Notes under the pieces: generated by a model
The model's input: the letters and a program-made list of their open reading frames with translations, nothing else
The model's database searches: none
Told to the model about the DNA's origin: nothing
Shown: positions 20,720 through 33,321 of the stretch, in pieces
Position numbering within the stretch: the first letter of the stretch is position 1
Layout: the number at the start of each line of letters is the position of its first letter
Program-made: the position numbers and the translations under genes
Assembly (NCBI GenBank): GCA_023014335.1
Contig: JAECYW010000026.1
Location: 124,001-188,000, forward strand
DNA from: Galerina marginata
Lineage: Eukaryota; Basidiomycota; Agaricomycetes; Agaricales; Galerinaceae
Length of the DNA: 64,000 bases
Direction of reading: 5' to 3'

Positions 20720-21980
20720 GAACAAGTGAATGTAATCTATTTTTGGAACCACTTAACTAGATCAGCATTCATCAGATCTATAGGCTCAATCTAAGCCAAA
20801 GATGCATTTATATTTAGAGTATTAACTGTGATACCATGTTGATAGCTGAGTTGACAGATGAATTTAGATTGTTTACAGCTATTTGCCAATTAGGACATAA
20901 ATGGTTATATGCTTATATTTGTATACATACCCATATTTGGATTACAGCTAAGTTCATATCGATAGACCATCACTTGAAAATTTACATGTCTAGGCGAACT
21001 TGCGGTGGACTCTAAATCTGTCCTAGCCAAGAGTCTCGAATGTGGGCTGATGTGCCTGGCCATCAAAATTAGAGATCCGGATGTCGGCTTACTACAACTT
21101 TGGACCCTGCTCAGGGAAGAATTCTAAGCGAGCAATGTGTGTAATTTTAGCAGTTCGGCCTATCAATATGAACATAGCTGTAAATTGATGCATAATGATA
21201 TCAGTACTGGAGAATAGGAGGGAGCAGTGAGGTGGCATGGTGTTATTTACATCAAAAGACCCAATGGTTTCAGTGTTACAGTGATCCTTTCTCTAAGCAG
21301 ATCTAAGCAAAGGTTGCTGAGTGGTACCAGGTGGGCTTCTTTCTGATATGAAGGACTCTGGCCAAGACTCCAGATGCAGCCAAAGTAAGTATTACTAGAT
21401 GTAATTTTGGCATTGGCCAGGTGTTGATAAGGGTATGATAGATCACAAAGTTTGACCACAGGATGTATAAAGACTGGACTCAAGAGTGTCATCCAGACTT
21501 AAGGCACATAGGCTATTTATATAAAATAGTAGCTGACTAATCATTTTTTATCTAATTTTATCTGCTGCACTGGTTGTCAAAAAAGTAATTGATCCAGGTT
21601 TAAAGAAGAGGCACGAACTTACAGCTATTTTCATATCAATAGGCTGAAATCATTTTTTTACACATACAGGCAGACTTTAGACTTTCAAGCCCTTTAGAGG
21701 GCCGAGATCTGGAATAATGCCAATTGTCAATGGCCTGGACCGGCCCTCCATTGCTTGCAACGTCTGGTGCCTGGCTCCATTGTAATTTACATCTCCACGC
21801 CAAGTGACTGTATGTGTAAAAATGAAAAATGGGCTTATCAATATGAAAATAGCTGTAACAGAACATGGATCAAGTTATACATGAGTGTTAGAACAGTAGC
21901 CACTTGTGATTGCCACAGCATGAAAGAGTGTTTGCACTCTGCTTGCTGCTCTAGAGGGATTTTTTGGATTTTTAAGTTGG
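20720..21980. other. Central unique region of element E
   Basis: AT-rich and without a recognisable gene. Short frames of up to 81 codons are not convincing. One small imperfect duplication is seen: cttacagctattttcatatc near 21620 against the inverted gatatgaaaatagctgtaac-like sequence near 21840. Confidence 0.4.
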
Positions 21981-23354
21981 CCAAATAATAGCCTGTGACA
22001 CAACCAGTGATCAATTTTGGCTTAAACCACAGAGATTGAGAGCTATTTTTAGAACAGATCAGATTTGGCTAATTTCTCAGTATAAAAAGCAAATCATTAT
22101 ATGATCTATATTGGAAATTAGTCTAAATATAGATTATAATGTTTAAAAGACACTTTCCTTTTTGGATAGTTTTCTATCTGTCATTATTAAACCTGATCTA
22201 CATCTAATTACATTTGAATATCTTTATATATTTTCTAAAAATAGACTAAGACTATAATTAATTTGAAAAGTAGTTGTAATCTAAATATAGGTAAATATAT
22301 TTGATTAGATCAGTAATCCATATATAGAAATAGTTCCTAGGTTAATGAATGATTATTTATGAATTTAAATGACTTATCTATAAATAGAAATAGTATAGTT
22401 GTCTTTGGTGTTTAAAAATATATTATACTGGAGGTTTAAGAATTAATCTATTAATAGAAAATATTTAAATTAGAGCTCTAAATATTACCAGAAAAGGAAG
22501 TTTCAAAATTTCAATCTAAAAATAGAAATGGTTCTAAAACCAATTTTGGAGATGGTCGTAAAGTCCGCTCACTTTCTAAAAAAGGAAGTTCAGGGTCACA
22601 ATTTAAAAATAGAACTTGTTCTAAATATAGATATATCAGAGTTTAGGTCTAAAAAATAGAAAAGCGAAATATATTTAGAATTTGCCAGAGTATATAAATA
22701 GTTCATAAATATCAGTTTAATCTATAAATAGAACTAGTTCCAAAAAGGCATTTTCAGGTCAGGGTCTATAAATAGAAAACGTGGAGCTATTTTTTCTGAT
22801 CTAGAATATTTTAGTGTCATGTGACTTGGTGCCTTACTTGCGAAGAAAATCACAAAATACACTTTTGAACGCTTCTCTTTCAAAATGTAATTTGACTATA
22901 ACTTGCTCAGTTTTTATCCAATTGCCATGATTTAAATATCAGAAAATCAAGAAAATTCAGGGCTACAAGATGATGTTAAATTCAACAGATATTACTTTTT
23001 AAATTGCTAAGCTTTTTACTCTTTTAACATTTTTGATATTTTAAAATGTTATAAAACATCCATTTTTTTGACCTTTGCATAAGACAGTATATATCAAGCA
23101 TTATTATTGCAGTTAGTAACTGGTCAAAACATTCAATAATCTATCTAATTTGGACATAATTTATATAAAACTCGCTGTGACTTGGCTAATAATATAGTAA
23201 ATTCATCATATTTTATGTATTGCTTACAGAAGACTTGTAGTGAATGACTTGAAAAAAACCTGCAGTATCAGCATAGTATATCTATAAGCTTATATGAATG
23301 CTATATGTATTTATTCAATACCAAGATCAATGATTTTTATTCATTCAGTAGTTT

Positions 23355-23861
23355 TGTTAAGACTGAGTCTGACATTCCAAGAATCCAAGACAATAGTACA
23401 CAGAATGCGGAACTAGACGGACAAGAATTTGGCCTCAGCTATGAACTGTGCTTAGCCTAACGATGTGCCCCAATTTATGGTCGGGAGACCAGAAGGTCAG
23501 CACCTCGCCCTAAGGCATATTTTGGAAGTGAACAACTTAGATAGATGAGAGCAATAAGATGTCAAGGTTATGCAGGTGGTTAAACTAATATTCAGACTGA
23601 AGATCTAAGTAGTAATTACAAGTCTTTAAATATAAGGGCAGAGTTATCCTCAACTCCACAACTCTGAAACTTGGGAAGACCTTGGTAAGATGTGCTGCAG
23701 AAAGAAGCCTTGGGAGCAGATGCCTAACAACATGAGGATAACACAAAAACAAGTATGGGAAAGTACTCCACATCTGAGATACAGAACGGAAAAGAGTATG
23801 TCTGCTTAGATGTGCCAGAACAGATTGTCGGAAAGGTTGGACTTGGAACAAAATTGTGACA
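23355..23861 (-). repeat. Mirrored copy of the solo LTR in the right arm of element E
   Basis: Exact mirror of 18844-19350 with respect to the element ends (502 bp in from each end to the internal frame), with the same AAACT flanks in reverse complement. One LTR insertion followed by arm copying explains this better than two insertions. Confidence 0.88.
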
Positions 23862-24361
23862 AGTTTTGGTCTTAATATTACTTTATATGATGTCTTATGA
23901 TCTTTATACAGATCCTCGCCATATATTTTGGCTAGCCTACAAATGCCAAATTTATTTTATGGGTAGAAGAATTCATACCTCTGGATTACTTTAATTTTTG
24001 GAGGATACATAGTACTCAGGGTTGCATTACAAGATCTCTTTACAGATTCTATTTATCTACCCTGGTTGAGCTGCTAGGTACAATTTAATATTTCTATAAA
24101 AAGACCCCTGGCACCTATTAAAAAAAACAAATCTATAACTATTTCTATTTATTGTTAAAACTTTTCTAAAAATTTAAAACATTCCTTATGTTTTTATAAC
24201 AAAAACATTTTTATTTTTGAAATTTTTAACAATTTTTATAAATTGTAGCTGTCGTTTTTTATTTTTTATTTTTGTTGTAGACACCCCCATGGGTAGGTTA
24301 TATACCCCATATTAAAGTTCCCGCTGGGTACCTAAGTAGGGGCCACTGAAGTGGTTAAAGT

Positions 24362-26320
24362 AATGAGCAGGGGCTTTGCGACATATACTACTCACCTTAA
24401 TTCAATGACAACATTGTCTGGCTGTTTCTGATTTTAGCCCCGTGATGACGTCATGGAGTTCTATTCCCATTGTTGTTTGCCATCAATGCCGATCTTTTGC
24501 TTCCAGCCGTGTCCTCTACTGTAGTCTCATCTAATGTGGCAGAAACAATGCGCGGCCAGTTCCGAGTGCCCCTATTTTTCTCTAGACCTTAGGCCTTAGG
24601 GATCACACTTTTTTTCAATCAAAAAAAGGGCTCGTACATGCCAAGCAATGGCCTACAAGACAAGTAAAAGATTATCTATTCGCCTCGAGGCGCACATTGA
24701 CAATTGTACAAAGAGATCAGCTGACTAACGTGAACTATCTTATCTTATCAGCTTATGACTAAGTACAATAAAAGAAATCGAAAAATCATCGTGAAAGTAC
24801 ATATACATGAGATGTCAAACCGTATCGACGACGTGGATTTATTGTTACAAGGAACTAGGGTACGAGAGACCGTCACACTTTCCCTCCCACCTTCGTCGTT
24901 TCCCATCGTCGTTGAAGGCGTCAAACGCTGTCCGTTTAGGACAGCATTCTCGTCTTTTCGGCTCACCCTCGTTCTGCGAACCGACACCAGCAGTGCACAG
25001 CTGCTGGTGCTCGATTCAGCGGTGGTATCCCAACTGGGAACCCCTCGCCGGGTCTTTTTTTTTCTTACTTCTATGTAGTTGTACTTATGTATGTATTACG
25101 AGCAATAAAATACATAATGATTTTGAGACTACAAGGGAAATGAGGAGGAGAAGTGCAATAAAAGGTGATCAGGTATCCGTGTCTTAACATGGCCCTTTTT
25201 CTATAAAATTGGTATCATTGGAAGCAGAATTAGTTGTAGATTACAACTATATATATTAAAATGAGGGGACAGCTAAGTACAGCTCAATATACGGCAAAAG
25301 AAGGAGAGATTTCGTTGAATGCTATTTTTAGATGGCTTGTCTGAAAACAATTTACTAGTGAGTAGATATGTAGCCATTCCCATTTGATTTTAGCCATAAA
25401 AATTATATCATTAGAATTGTATTGACGAGGAGACTATGACTAGATACTTAAAACTGAGGGGACACAAAAAATGGAGGTAAAATTCCAGCCAAGCGGCATG
25501 AAAGTCAAGCAAATCTATTTATAACACTCATCCTGTGGTACATCCGGATGCACGACGCTACATCCATCCCTTCCTGTTCGATTTTCAAGATAAAAATTAT
25601 ATGGTTGAGCTCGGATTAACCAGGGGATTATGACTATGTATTCAGTAAAATAAAATTCTAATTACATTGAGGGGCAGAGCGCCAAATCGAGGCGGTTGAT
25701 GCGTCCTGTGCTAAAAATAGCGGGAACCGAACAAGCCCGAGCTAGCGCAACCCAATTGGGAACGTCATCCAGAACCATCCGCTGCAATCCATCCCTTCCC
25801 GCCCTCCGTTGGGTGCGCAAAAGGTGGCATCGAGTAGACAATAATTATATTACTCTATTGCAATTTTTTCCGCACCGAAATCCGTGCAGTACAGCGAGCG
25901 GGAGCCCGAATACATGCTTGGGCAGCCTCGGGGATGGTATTTACAGCATTCACACGGGTCTGACAGCTGCCCCGCCAATATTGGGAGGCTCATCCAAACC
26001 CATCCGCGCCAATCCACCCATTCCCGCCCCCCGAGGGGCGCGCAAACAGCAGAGGCAGATGTAAAAATATTATTAGACCCTATTTATTTTTTTTCTGCAC
26101 CCTGATGCGCGCCCTACGACGAGCACAACCCAAAATACAGTGTTGGGCACTGTTTCCTGCATTGTTGACATGTGTTGACATGTCCCCGCCCTATCAATGA
26201 TGCACCCACCTACCCCCGGCACCCGCAGCAGCCTTTAAAAGGTCCCATGCATACCCTTGGGCAACTTGCCAAGTGGGTTGTTCAGGCCGTATCTGTAACC
26301 TTACTATTGGCAGACTACCT
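24362..26320. mobile_element. Degraded half of a family-1-like element
   Basis: 24840-25060 resembles the family-1 core: hairpins at 24927-24945 (7-bp stem) and 24985-25009 (CACCAGCAG stem, perfect), and a gtggtatccc segment. 25190-26300 resembles a right-hand family-1 arm, in the order ctatttttagat, gaggagactatgac, ggggacacaaaaaatggagg, ctatttataacactcatcctg, then the C-rich outer part ending near ggcaacttgccaagtgg. The left arm and a precise end are missing, so it is a truncated copy. 24362-24600 shows no recognised feature. Confidence 0.5.
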
Positions 26321-26331
26321 ATGTCTCATAT

Positions 26332-29300
26332 ATGATCGTAGCACATAGAGGTGCACTGCCAGGCCTTTCATCTTCCTTACGCACTTGCCCATTGTCAGTC
26401 TCTGACCACGGCCATAACTTTGGTACCTGCCAACGGGCGCCTTCTGCGAATGGATCCAAACTTGACGAGCAAGGTCCACAAACAGGAGCATGCACAAGCA
26501 GCAAAGATGGAGAAGATTTTCCCATCATTCCGCCAGCACTTGCCCCTGCGGCGTCAACGCCCACCACAGCTGCGCCTGCAGCAACCACCAAATTGCCGTT
26601 TTCCTCACCTTATCCCTCTGAACCAACCTCTGACATGTCTGTGGAAGGACCGCCTCAAACCTCGCATCCCTTATCAAACACACATTTGATTTCAAATTGG
26701 GATGACCAGGCCCAAGCAGTCACACAAGTGCTGGTGGTCATCCCCGTTCCATTGACCTCGACAACGTTTTGTGTAACTCCAGCGACTCCAGCTCGCAGAA
26801 AGGTAACAGGGGAGGACAAATGGAAGAGAGCGGCTGGAGTCACGGATGAAGGAGATGAACCGGGAGTGGTACATACAGATTTAGTTTGACACCGGAACGA
26901 TGTCCTCGGGTGCTTTTCTACAGGTCAAACAATGTCAATTACAGCCAGCAACCGATGTCGTCAGGATCATAGCGTACAAGGCACTACGCTGTTGATCGCC
27001 GCCGCTCTCTTTCTGGTAACAGGAAGCTCGAGTACGGCTAGGTCGCCCATTGGTGTGGTTAACCGCCTGCGGAGGCCTCTGACACCAGGAACATCGACTA
27101 TCCAACCACGTTTCCATAGTCCCTCCGGCACCTTGCAACACTCAACTAATCACCAACCCATTGTACTAGTCACCAAGCCCAACACTACCAACAAGTCCTC
27201 CAACTCCACAATTCCGCTACCCACTCAGTTGGACACGCCACCATTTACTGAACTCGCTGCTTGTCAGCTGGATCTTCCAGTCAACAGATCCAACTTTGAC
27301 GAACACATTCCACAGCCAGAGCCGCCACAAGCATTCAATGCCACACCTCTCTATTCGAATTGGGGCGCGACAGTTTCATCACCTTCGGTTACCACCACTT
27401 CAACTCTGTGTACGGAATTGTCAAGCACGGCTAGGTCTTCAGCTTCCGTGAGACGGTCCATCCAGCCTTGTTTCCGCAGCCCGTCTGGCCTTTATCGTCA
27501 CACTAACTGTGCCATCTTGTCATTGGTTAAGTTAACGCCAATGTGGACGCTCACCAAAATCAGTGCAAATTTGAACAATTGAGTTACACATCCAGGACAA
27601 TCACCAATTCAACCATGGGCTTGCAGCTCATCTGAGCTTCTCTATGACCAGCCGGGTACCAACGAGGAAGAAAGGAGTTTATGCCCCACGGCAACACCTT
27701 GGCCAGCGGTAGCTGAGGTTTCTCACGGTCGATCAGCAAGGGCGTCATCGTTGATTTTACCGTCTGACCTCTACAGCCCAGCCTACACTCATTGCCGCCA
27801 GCTCAACAAGGCACCGAAACGCGAAAACAACGACTCAGCGGAGGATGGGGGAGGAAATGGGTGCACAGACTCGGATGAGAAAGTTACTGCACCCCATGAG
27901 CAGCCACTGTTTTGTCTTTCATTTCCCAACACTGGCACTTGGATTCAATGTACGACATCATCAAGAGCGTCTACCCTTGCGCTGTGGATCCAACCGTGTT
28001 TCCACAGTCCTTCTGATTGCCATTTGAACTTACTAGAGCTTACCACCTCATCTGCGCCTCTCGTTCCTGCTTTCGTCGTCAACCTGTGTTTCCAAAGCCC
28101 ATCTAGCCCACAATTCCGAGCATTTAACACTGCCGGCTCCCTGAAATTCACTCATCCCACCGATGTCAGCTCAAAACACCTCAGTTGCTATGAACCGGCA
28201 CTTCATCCACGCCCGTCCAATATCTTTCCAGCGGAATCAACGCGCTTTGAACGAGACTTCGAGTTTGGCATACACGGTTCATCACCTGCAACTCTGTTTG
28301 AAGCTGACCCAATCCCTGTCATGTTCAGCCCGACTGGTTTAAGCTACACGAACGTAAAGCTCAGGCAATACAACGACCAGAGGAGAACAACTGGTTTAAT
28401 AGATGAAGAAAGCGAATCTAAAATGGTACGCTTGTATTTTGCTCAACCACCGAACGATGCCCTCATTTGCTTCTCTACAGGCCAAACAACCTCCACGATC
28501 ACTAGCCACGGATTTCATCAGGATCGTGGCATACGGGACTCAATGCTCTTGGTTGCCGCGGCTCTCTTCCTGGTAACAGGAATGTCGAGTGCGGCTAGGT
28601 CACCCACTTCAGCAGATAACCACCTGTGGAGGCCTCTGATGCCAGGAACGTCACTCCTTCTAGTCAACTCACTATCCTTCCCTCCAATGCCAGCACCATT
28701 GACAACGACAATTTCCGCCATCAAACCTTGTTTCTGGAGCCCTTCGTCGCGCAAACTTCGACCTGCTAACCTTCTCGCATTTTGCATCGTTGTTCGTGCC
28801 ACAAACGCCATCGATTTGAAGCACCACGGTCCACTCTCCTTTCCCATCAAACATTTGGACTCAAACAGCATGGAGTATCAGGAGCAACACAACGCCCAGC
28901 GAGGAGATGTTTGGACATCAGACTGGCTGCCACTTTCTGCACTATCCCAACAGCCAATGCTCATCCAGTACACCACCTCAATACAACCACAGTTCCAGGA
29001 TTGGTCCACCTTGTCACCAGTCGTACCTTGCCTGCCTTCAAGTTCCCTAATGTCAATGGACTCTCGAGATCATCATCCACGTCAACTTGACATACCCGGG
29101 GAAGTCGACTACAACTCAACGAAGGCTCGGGGGGCAAGTGGGCGCATGGACTCGAATGAGATCGTCAACACATGTCTTCCATTGTCTTTGACAACAGCGT
29201 GTGCAACCCCAGCAGCCTCAGTTTGCGGAAAGCTGGCAGTGAAGGACGGCTATACGAAAAAGGCTGGGGTAATGATAGATGAGGAAAATGAATCTAAAAC

Positions 29301-29553
29301 GGTATGCACGTATCTAACTCAACTTCAAGGCCATCTCCTCATTTGCGATTCTCCAGGACTATCAACCTCCATCATAGCCAGTACTGGCAGCGGATCTCGT
29401 CAGGATCGGAGTGTTCAAGACTTCACACCCTTGATCGCCGCCACTCTCTTCCTAGTAACAGGAATGTTGAGTACGGCTAGGTCACCCGCTATTGCGGATA
29501 ACCGCCTGCGGAGGCCTCTGATGCCAGGAACAACAACCTTCCATCGCACCTGA
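26332..29553 (+). other. Three tandem degenerate copies of an unknown module, with long open frames
   Basis: A segment encoding roughly LFLVTG-x2-S-x-ARSP, followed by RRPL-x-PGT in the same frame, occurs at about 26980-27095, 28545-28655 and 29425-29540. Upstream of each lies a similar stretch with DE-x-ES-like residues, then an intron-like gap (for example GTACGC at about 28423 to ctacag at about 28480, and GTATGC at about 29303 to tccag). Frames of 185, 216 and 600 codons cover the region, the last reading through the apparent introns. I do not recognise the family. It could be a duplicated gene fragment or a Ser/Pro/Thr-rich pseudogene array. Coding is uncertain. Confidence 0.35.
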
Positions 29554-29613
29554 CCTGTCGAACCACAATTCCGCAGTCCATCCAACCTCTCCAGCTCTCG
29601 ATCACTCCTGCAA

Positions 29614-30609
29614 TTGTTCATCCGCATCACAACCTATGGATCCGACTTCGACGAGCAAAATTCATGCTGGGAAATCCTGCTGGTCCTTCACGCGACTCTC
29701 ATGTATTGGAACCAGGGAGCTAATGACCCATATGCATTACATCCGGTTACCATTTTGTGGATGCTGCAGATAGAGCTATTGAGCGCAGTTCGGCCACAAA
29801 TTCTGTATTCCAACTTTGGGAGACCTGTATTGTACAAAACTGTAAACGGACGTACCTGTATCCTTGGATCAAACCCTAACAACATAGACTCGTCGTACGA
29901 GAGTCTAGGAATGCATTTAAGAGCTGAAGTTTCTTGTTTGCTTAGTTTCTCGATAGTACTCGCAACTCCCATGACACTGAGCAAGGACATAACGGACGCT
30001 GGGGGGGGAATTATAGGTAATGGCACTGATGAAGCGACATCAATATGTTACCACCCTCCGCCATGTCCCGCTACTAACTCAATATGTCAATCAACATCTG
30101 CAATTCCTTTTGCATCAGGAAGCTCTTGTCAACACAAACGTCTGGAACGCCCAACCATCGTCATCGGATCACTCCATCTCTCAGAAATTGGTCAACATCT
30201 TTCAGAAACATCATCTCATTCCTCTGTGCACAAGCAGTTTGCCGGTCTTGTCACAGGCTCATTTGACAGACTTCAACGAGATCTCTCTAATGATTCCTGG
30301 CACATGGCAAGGCGTCACTTTCTTGCAGCGCTATCATTGACTTTGTTAATCTGGCATTTTAAACTAATCAGTGGATATCTCATCAAGGCAGCCATCATTC
30401 TGGACATCCAAGATACCTATCGAAAGCTATTAAATTCCTCTTTCCAGCAAGCTCTCACTCGTCAGCTTGCGCCGCTTCCTCCTCCCGCTATACTCGACCT
30501 CGTCCCTCATGTTATACGCCGTATCGCAGACAATCAGATCCGAATTTGGCGACAATTTTGGTTCATCGGAAAGCCTTGGCTTGTAGCTTTTCAGAGGTAT
30601 ACGGTTTAG
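29614..30609 (+). CDS. Hypothetical 331-codon ORF
   Basis: Open from an ATG at 29614 to a stop at 30607-30609. No recognised domain. The composition is mixed, with one hydrophobic stretch (ALSLTLLIWHFKLISGYLI) that could be a membrane segment. It follows the repeated module directly and may be part of the same decayed locus, since the module frame stops at 29553. Short introns could extend it. No homology is recalled, and it may be a chance frame. Confidence 0.25.
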   Translation: MFIRITTYGSDFDEQNSCWEILLVLHATLMYWNQGANDPYALHPVTILWMLQIELLSAVRPQILYSNFGRPVLYKTVNGRTCILGSNPNNIDSSYESLGMHLRAEVSCLLSFSIVLATPMTLSKDITDAGGGIIGNGTDEATSICYHPPPCPATNSICQSTSAIPFASGSSCQHKRLERPTIVIGSLHLSEIGQHLSETSSHSSVHKQFAGLVTGSFDRLQRDLSNDSWHMARRHFLAALSLTLLIWHFKLISGYLIKAAIILDIQDTYRKLLNSSFQQALTRQLAPLPPPAILDLVPHVIRRIADNQIRIWRQFWFIGKPWLVAFQRYTV

Positions 30610-31195
30610 GTCAACACGACCGCTGGAAGGCTCAAAATTGTGGAATCCAAAGAATCATCTTCCATCTTACTGTATTGGGTCACAGTGCGACACCGACTTC
30701 GAATTTCAAGTCAATTCTGGACTCATTCAACAGCTATTAACATTACCATTTGGCCGATGTCTCAAACATAGCACATTGGGCAGTGCATGCTCCGGAAATC
30801 AGCTTTTTGGTCAATTTCATGCATTTTTACGAATTGTATCACCGCACCATACCACCTTGGCTGATCACAACGATTTTTGGCTCAGTTGAAAGCTATCACA
30901 CGCACAATTCAGCCAATTCATTGAAAGTTACAGCTCGTCCAGCGATCGCCTCCGGAATCAATATTTTGCCGCCCAGCAGGCAAGCACACACATCTCATCG
31001 CAGAGCTACTTCGGCTCAGGATTTTTCAATGATTACTGGATTATTCGAAACACATCGACCGCACCGTTCAGTTGACACTGCAAACGTAACACTTTGTCAG
31101 GTATTCACACTAGAGAAAGTTTTTTCAATCAAAATGGCCTGTTCTTTACGGATTTAATTGTTGCAGCCATGTATGCTAGATTTCTATATGAAACC
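30610..31195. other. Spacer without a supported gene
   Basis: Several short frames (up to 135 codons at 30750-31157) but no recognisable motif. It ends where the foldback element begins. Confidence 0.3.
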
Positions 31196-31421
31196 TTGCC
31201 AGTTGCCTAAGGCTGCGTTTGGATACGAAATACCGTATTTTGATGGGGTATTATAGCCATATTTAGTAGCTGAATTAATCATCACCTGATATAAGAATCC
31301 CGTGAGGTTGTGACAATATTGTGACATAGACGCATTTGACACGTTTGTTTGTTGATTAACTCAGAGACTGTTCGCACTTGCTTCGCGCTCTTTTCTCTCC
31401 GTCTGCCATTCCCCCATCAAC

Positions 31422-33168
31422 ATGTCCAATGATAATGCGAGCTGGACAACTCCTGATGAAACTGCCCTCTTGAACTTCCTCAATACCCAGGCTTCCGGCC
31501 GGAAAACGGCCAAGGCTTGTCAGAATAAATGGGCAGCCATACATGTGAATGCTTCTTATCTATTATTATTCTACTGACTTGACTTTGACAGCTCAAAAAG
31601 TCATTCTGTGCAATACAGGCGATCAAGGGGCGCTCCGGTTGGACTTGGAGTGATGAGACTGGGGCCTCCATCACTCCTGATATGGAGGATGCATGGCGCG
31701 ACTTTCTCCTCGTTCACAAGGATGCCAAACCATTCAAAAATAAGGGCTGGGTCCACCTGGAGAAGATGACCATGCTTATGCCCACCACTGTGAGGGGTAC
31801 CTACGTTTTCCGTCCATCTCAGGGCATCTCCAGCATGGATCCTTTTCGACTGGTAGCTGCCAATTTAATCATTCCACTGTGGTAAGTGCCATAGCAAGAA
31901 TCTGATATAAGGCCGGTAAAAGTTATGATTTCGAGATCATTAATTTACCGGATGGTTTCATACTCATTCTTGCCTAAGTGTTTCATAATTCCCAGAGATT
32001 AAATCATATCTTTCTGAAAGTGGTATCATAACTTATATATGACGATTTCATATCTTTCTGGCAGGATTTCATTCCAAGTTTCTGTTTCATAACCTTTTTA
32101 GAGTCATTTCATTTCGCTTTATAGCTGTGAATTAATTATATAATCAGTGTACATACTCTGAAAATGCCTTATTTGTCATCACCAGCACCTGGTCTCTTCA
32201 TATTTGTGCCTCAAATTGAAATTTACTTTAAATTGGCCCTGCATGCCAGCAGGGTACTTACCTAAGCCATTAGAATAGTCAATTTGATCTATTTCCAGAT
32301 TTGGAATGGGGTATATCATTAAATATTTGCCTGTGGATTTATGAAATCCATAATGATTTGAAAAAAAAATGAGATTGTAATGAATTCCTACCGGAAAATT
32401 ATGATTTCAGAATGATTTCAGAAATCATATCACTTCTTGAAAGATATGATTCAATCTCTGGGAATTATGAAATCACTTAGGCAAGAATGAGTATGATTCT
32501 GTTTGAAATCGTCCGGTAAAATTAATGATTTGAAATCATAACTCTTACCGGCCTTATATCAGATTCTTTCTATGGCACTTACCACAGTATGAATGATACC
32601 ATTGGCAGCTACTAGTGCCTTTTCAGGACGATGATGACAGCCTCCCACCAAGCATTCTCGAGACTCAGGAAGAGCACAATGTCGAGGAGGAAGAGGCTAC
32701 GCAGCATGAGGAAGCTGCTCCTGTGCCAGTAAGTCCACTTTAGCTCGTATAGACGGGTGCTCACCGTTGTCATAGCTTATCCCATCCACTCCACCTCAAG
32801 TTGCCCAAAAACGCGAACGTGCGGTGTCAGAGACACCTGCTCGGACTGTCAAGAAAGCAAAGATGACAACTGCGGATGCGATGGCTGGCTTGAATACTGC
32901 AATCGACCGTTTTGGCAACAGCATGTGTAAAGCTTTGGCTGGGGATCCATCGGAGAAGACCCCTCATCATCATACCAAGGCTGTCAAGCATGCACAGAAG
33001 GAGTACTGGCTGGACAAGAGAGATTGCCTCATATTATGCAAGGTTCTTGAGAGCAACATCAAGGCTGTGGATGCATATCTCGCTCTTGATCCTGATGACA
33101 TTGAATTCCGTGAGCTGTGGATGGAAGACAAGGTGCAGGAGGTCAAGGCATTGACGGCTTCGTCATAA
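31422..33168 (+). pseudogene. Harbinger Myb/SANT-like DNA-binding protein, interrupted by a MITE
   Basis: Exon 1 is 31422-31544 (starting MSNDNASWTTPDETALL). A 47-bp intron (31545-31591, GTGAAT...ACAG) is followed by exon 2 from 31592 (LKKSFCAIQAIKGRSGWTW), continuing through WSDETG and KPFKNKGWVHLEKM. This order matches Myb_DNA-bind_3-type domains of PIF elements. At MDPF the 770-bp MITE H interrupts the frame. Beyond it, 32625-32728 continues in the original frame with an acidic stretch (QDDDDSLPPS), followed by a 47-bp intron (32729-32775, GTAAGT...ATAG) and a last exon 32776-33168. The protein normally assists nuclear import and binding of the transposase at the element ends. Splicing across the MITE from its GTAAGT at 31882 to TTTCAG at 32627 would leave the downstream exon in the wrong frame. 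Confidence 0.8.
31848..32617. mobile_element. MITE H, 770 bp, inside the Myb gene
   Basis: An exact 7-bp direct repeat CCTTTTC flanks it (31841-31847 and 32618-32624). The inverted arms are about 190 bp, beginning GACTGGTAGCTGCC on the left and CACTAGTAGCTGCC on the right (read inward). The first base differs, so the original start was probably CACT. Inner arm sequence: taaggccggtaaaagttatg with its inverted match near 32540. No coding capacity. Confidence 0.9.
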
Positions 33169-33321
33169 GTATATTCATTCATTAGTTTTACGCCGAATAA
33201 TTGTCTATCCTTGTCATTCATTTTGATTTAATCTCTTTATTCCTTCTATAATCTTTATTCTGCTTATTCCACTTTGTAGTATAATCATATAATTCCCTTA
33301 TTAAACATGGTTTATAATGAT

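Larger units (their letters stand above)
18352..24353. mobile_element. Element E: 6,002-bp near-palindromic TIR element
   Basis: Bounded by an exact 8-bp direct repeat GTTAAAGT (18344-18351 and 24354-24361). The ends are CACTTCAGTGG and its reverse complement. The inverted arms are about 2.3 kb. The outer ~1.9 kb of each arm is almost identical, while the inner ~450 bp (about 20270-20720 against 21980-22430) is clearly diverged. The middle (~20720-21980) is AT-rich, with no recognised gene. The 8-bp duplication would fit hAT or KDZ/Zisupton-type transposases, but no transposase is encoded and the assignment is open. Both arms hold a solo LTR at mirrored positions. Confidence 0.85.
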
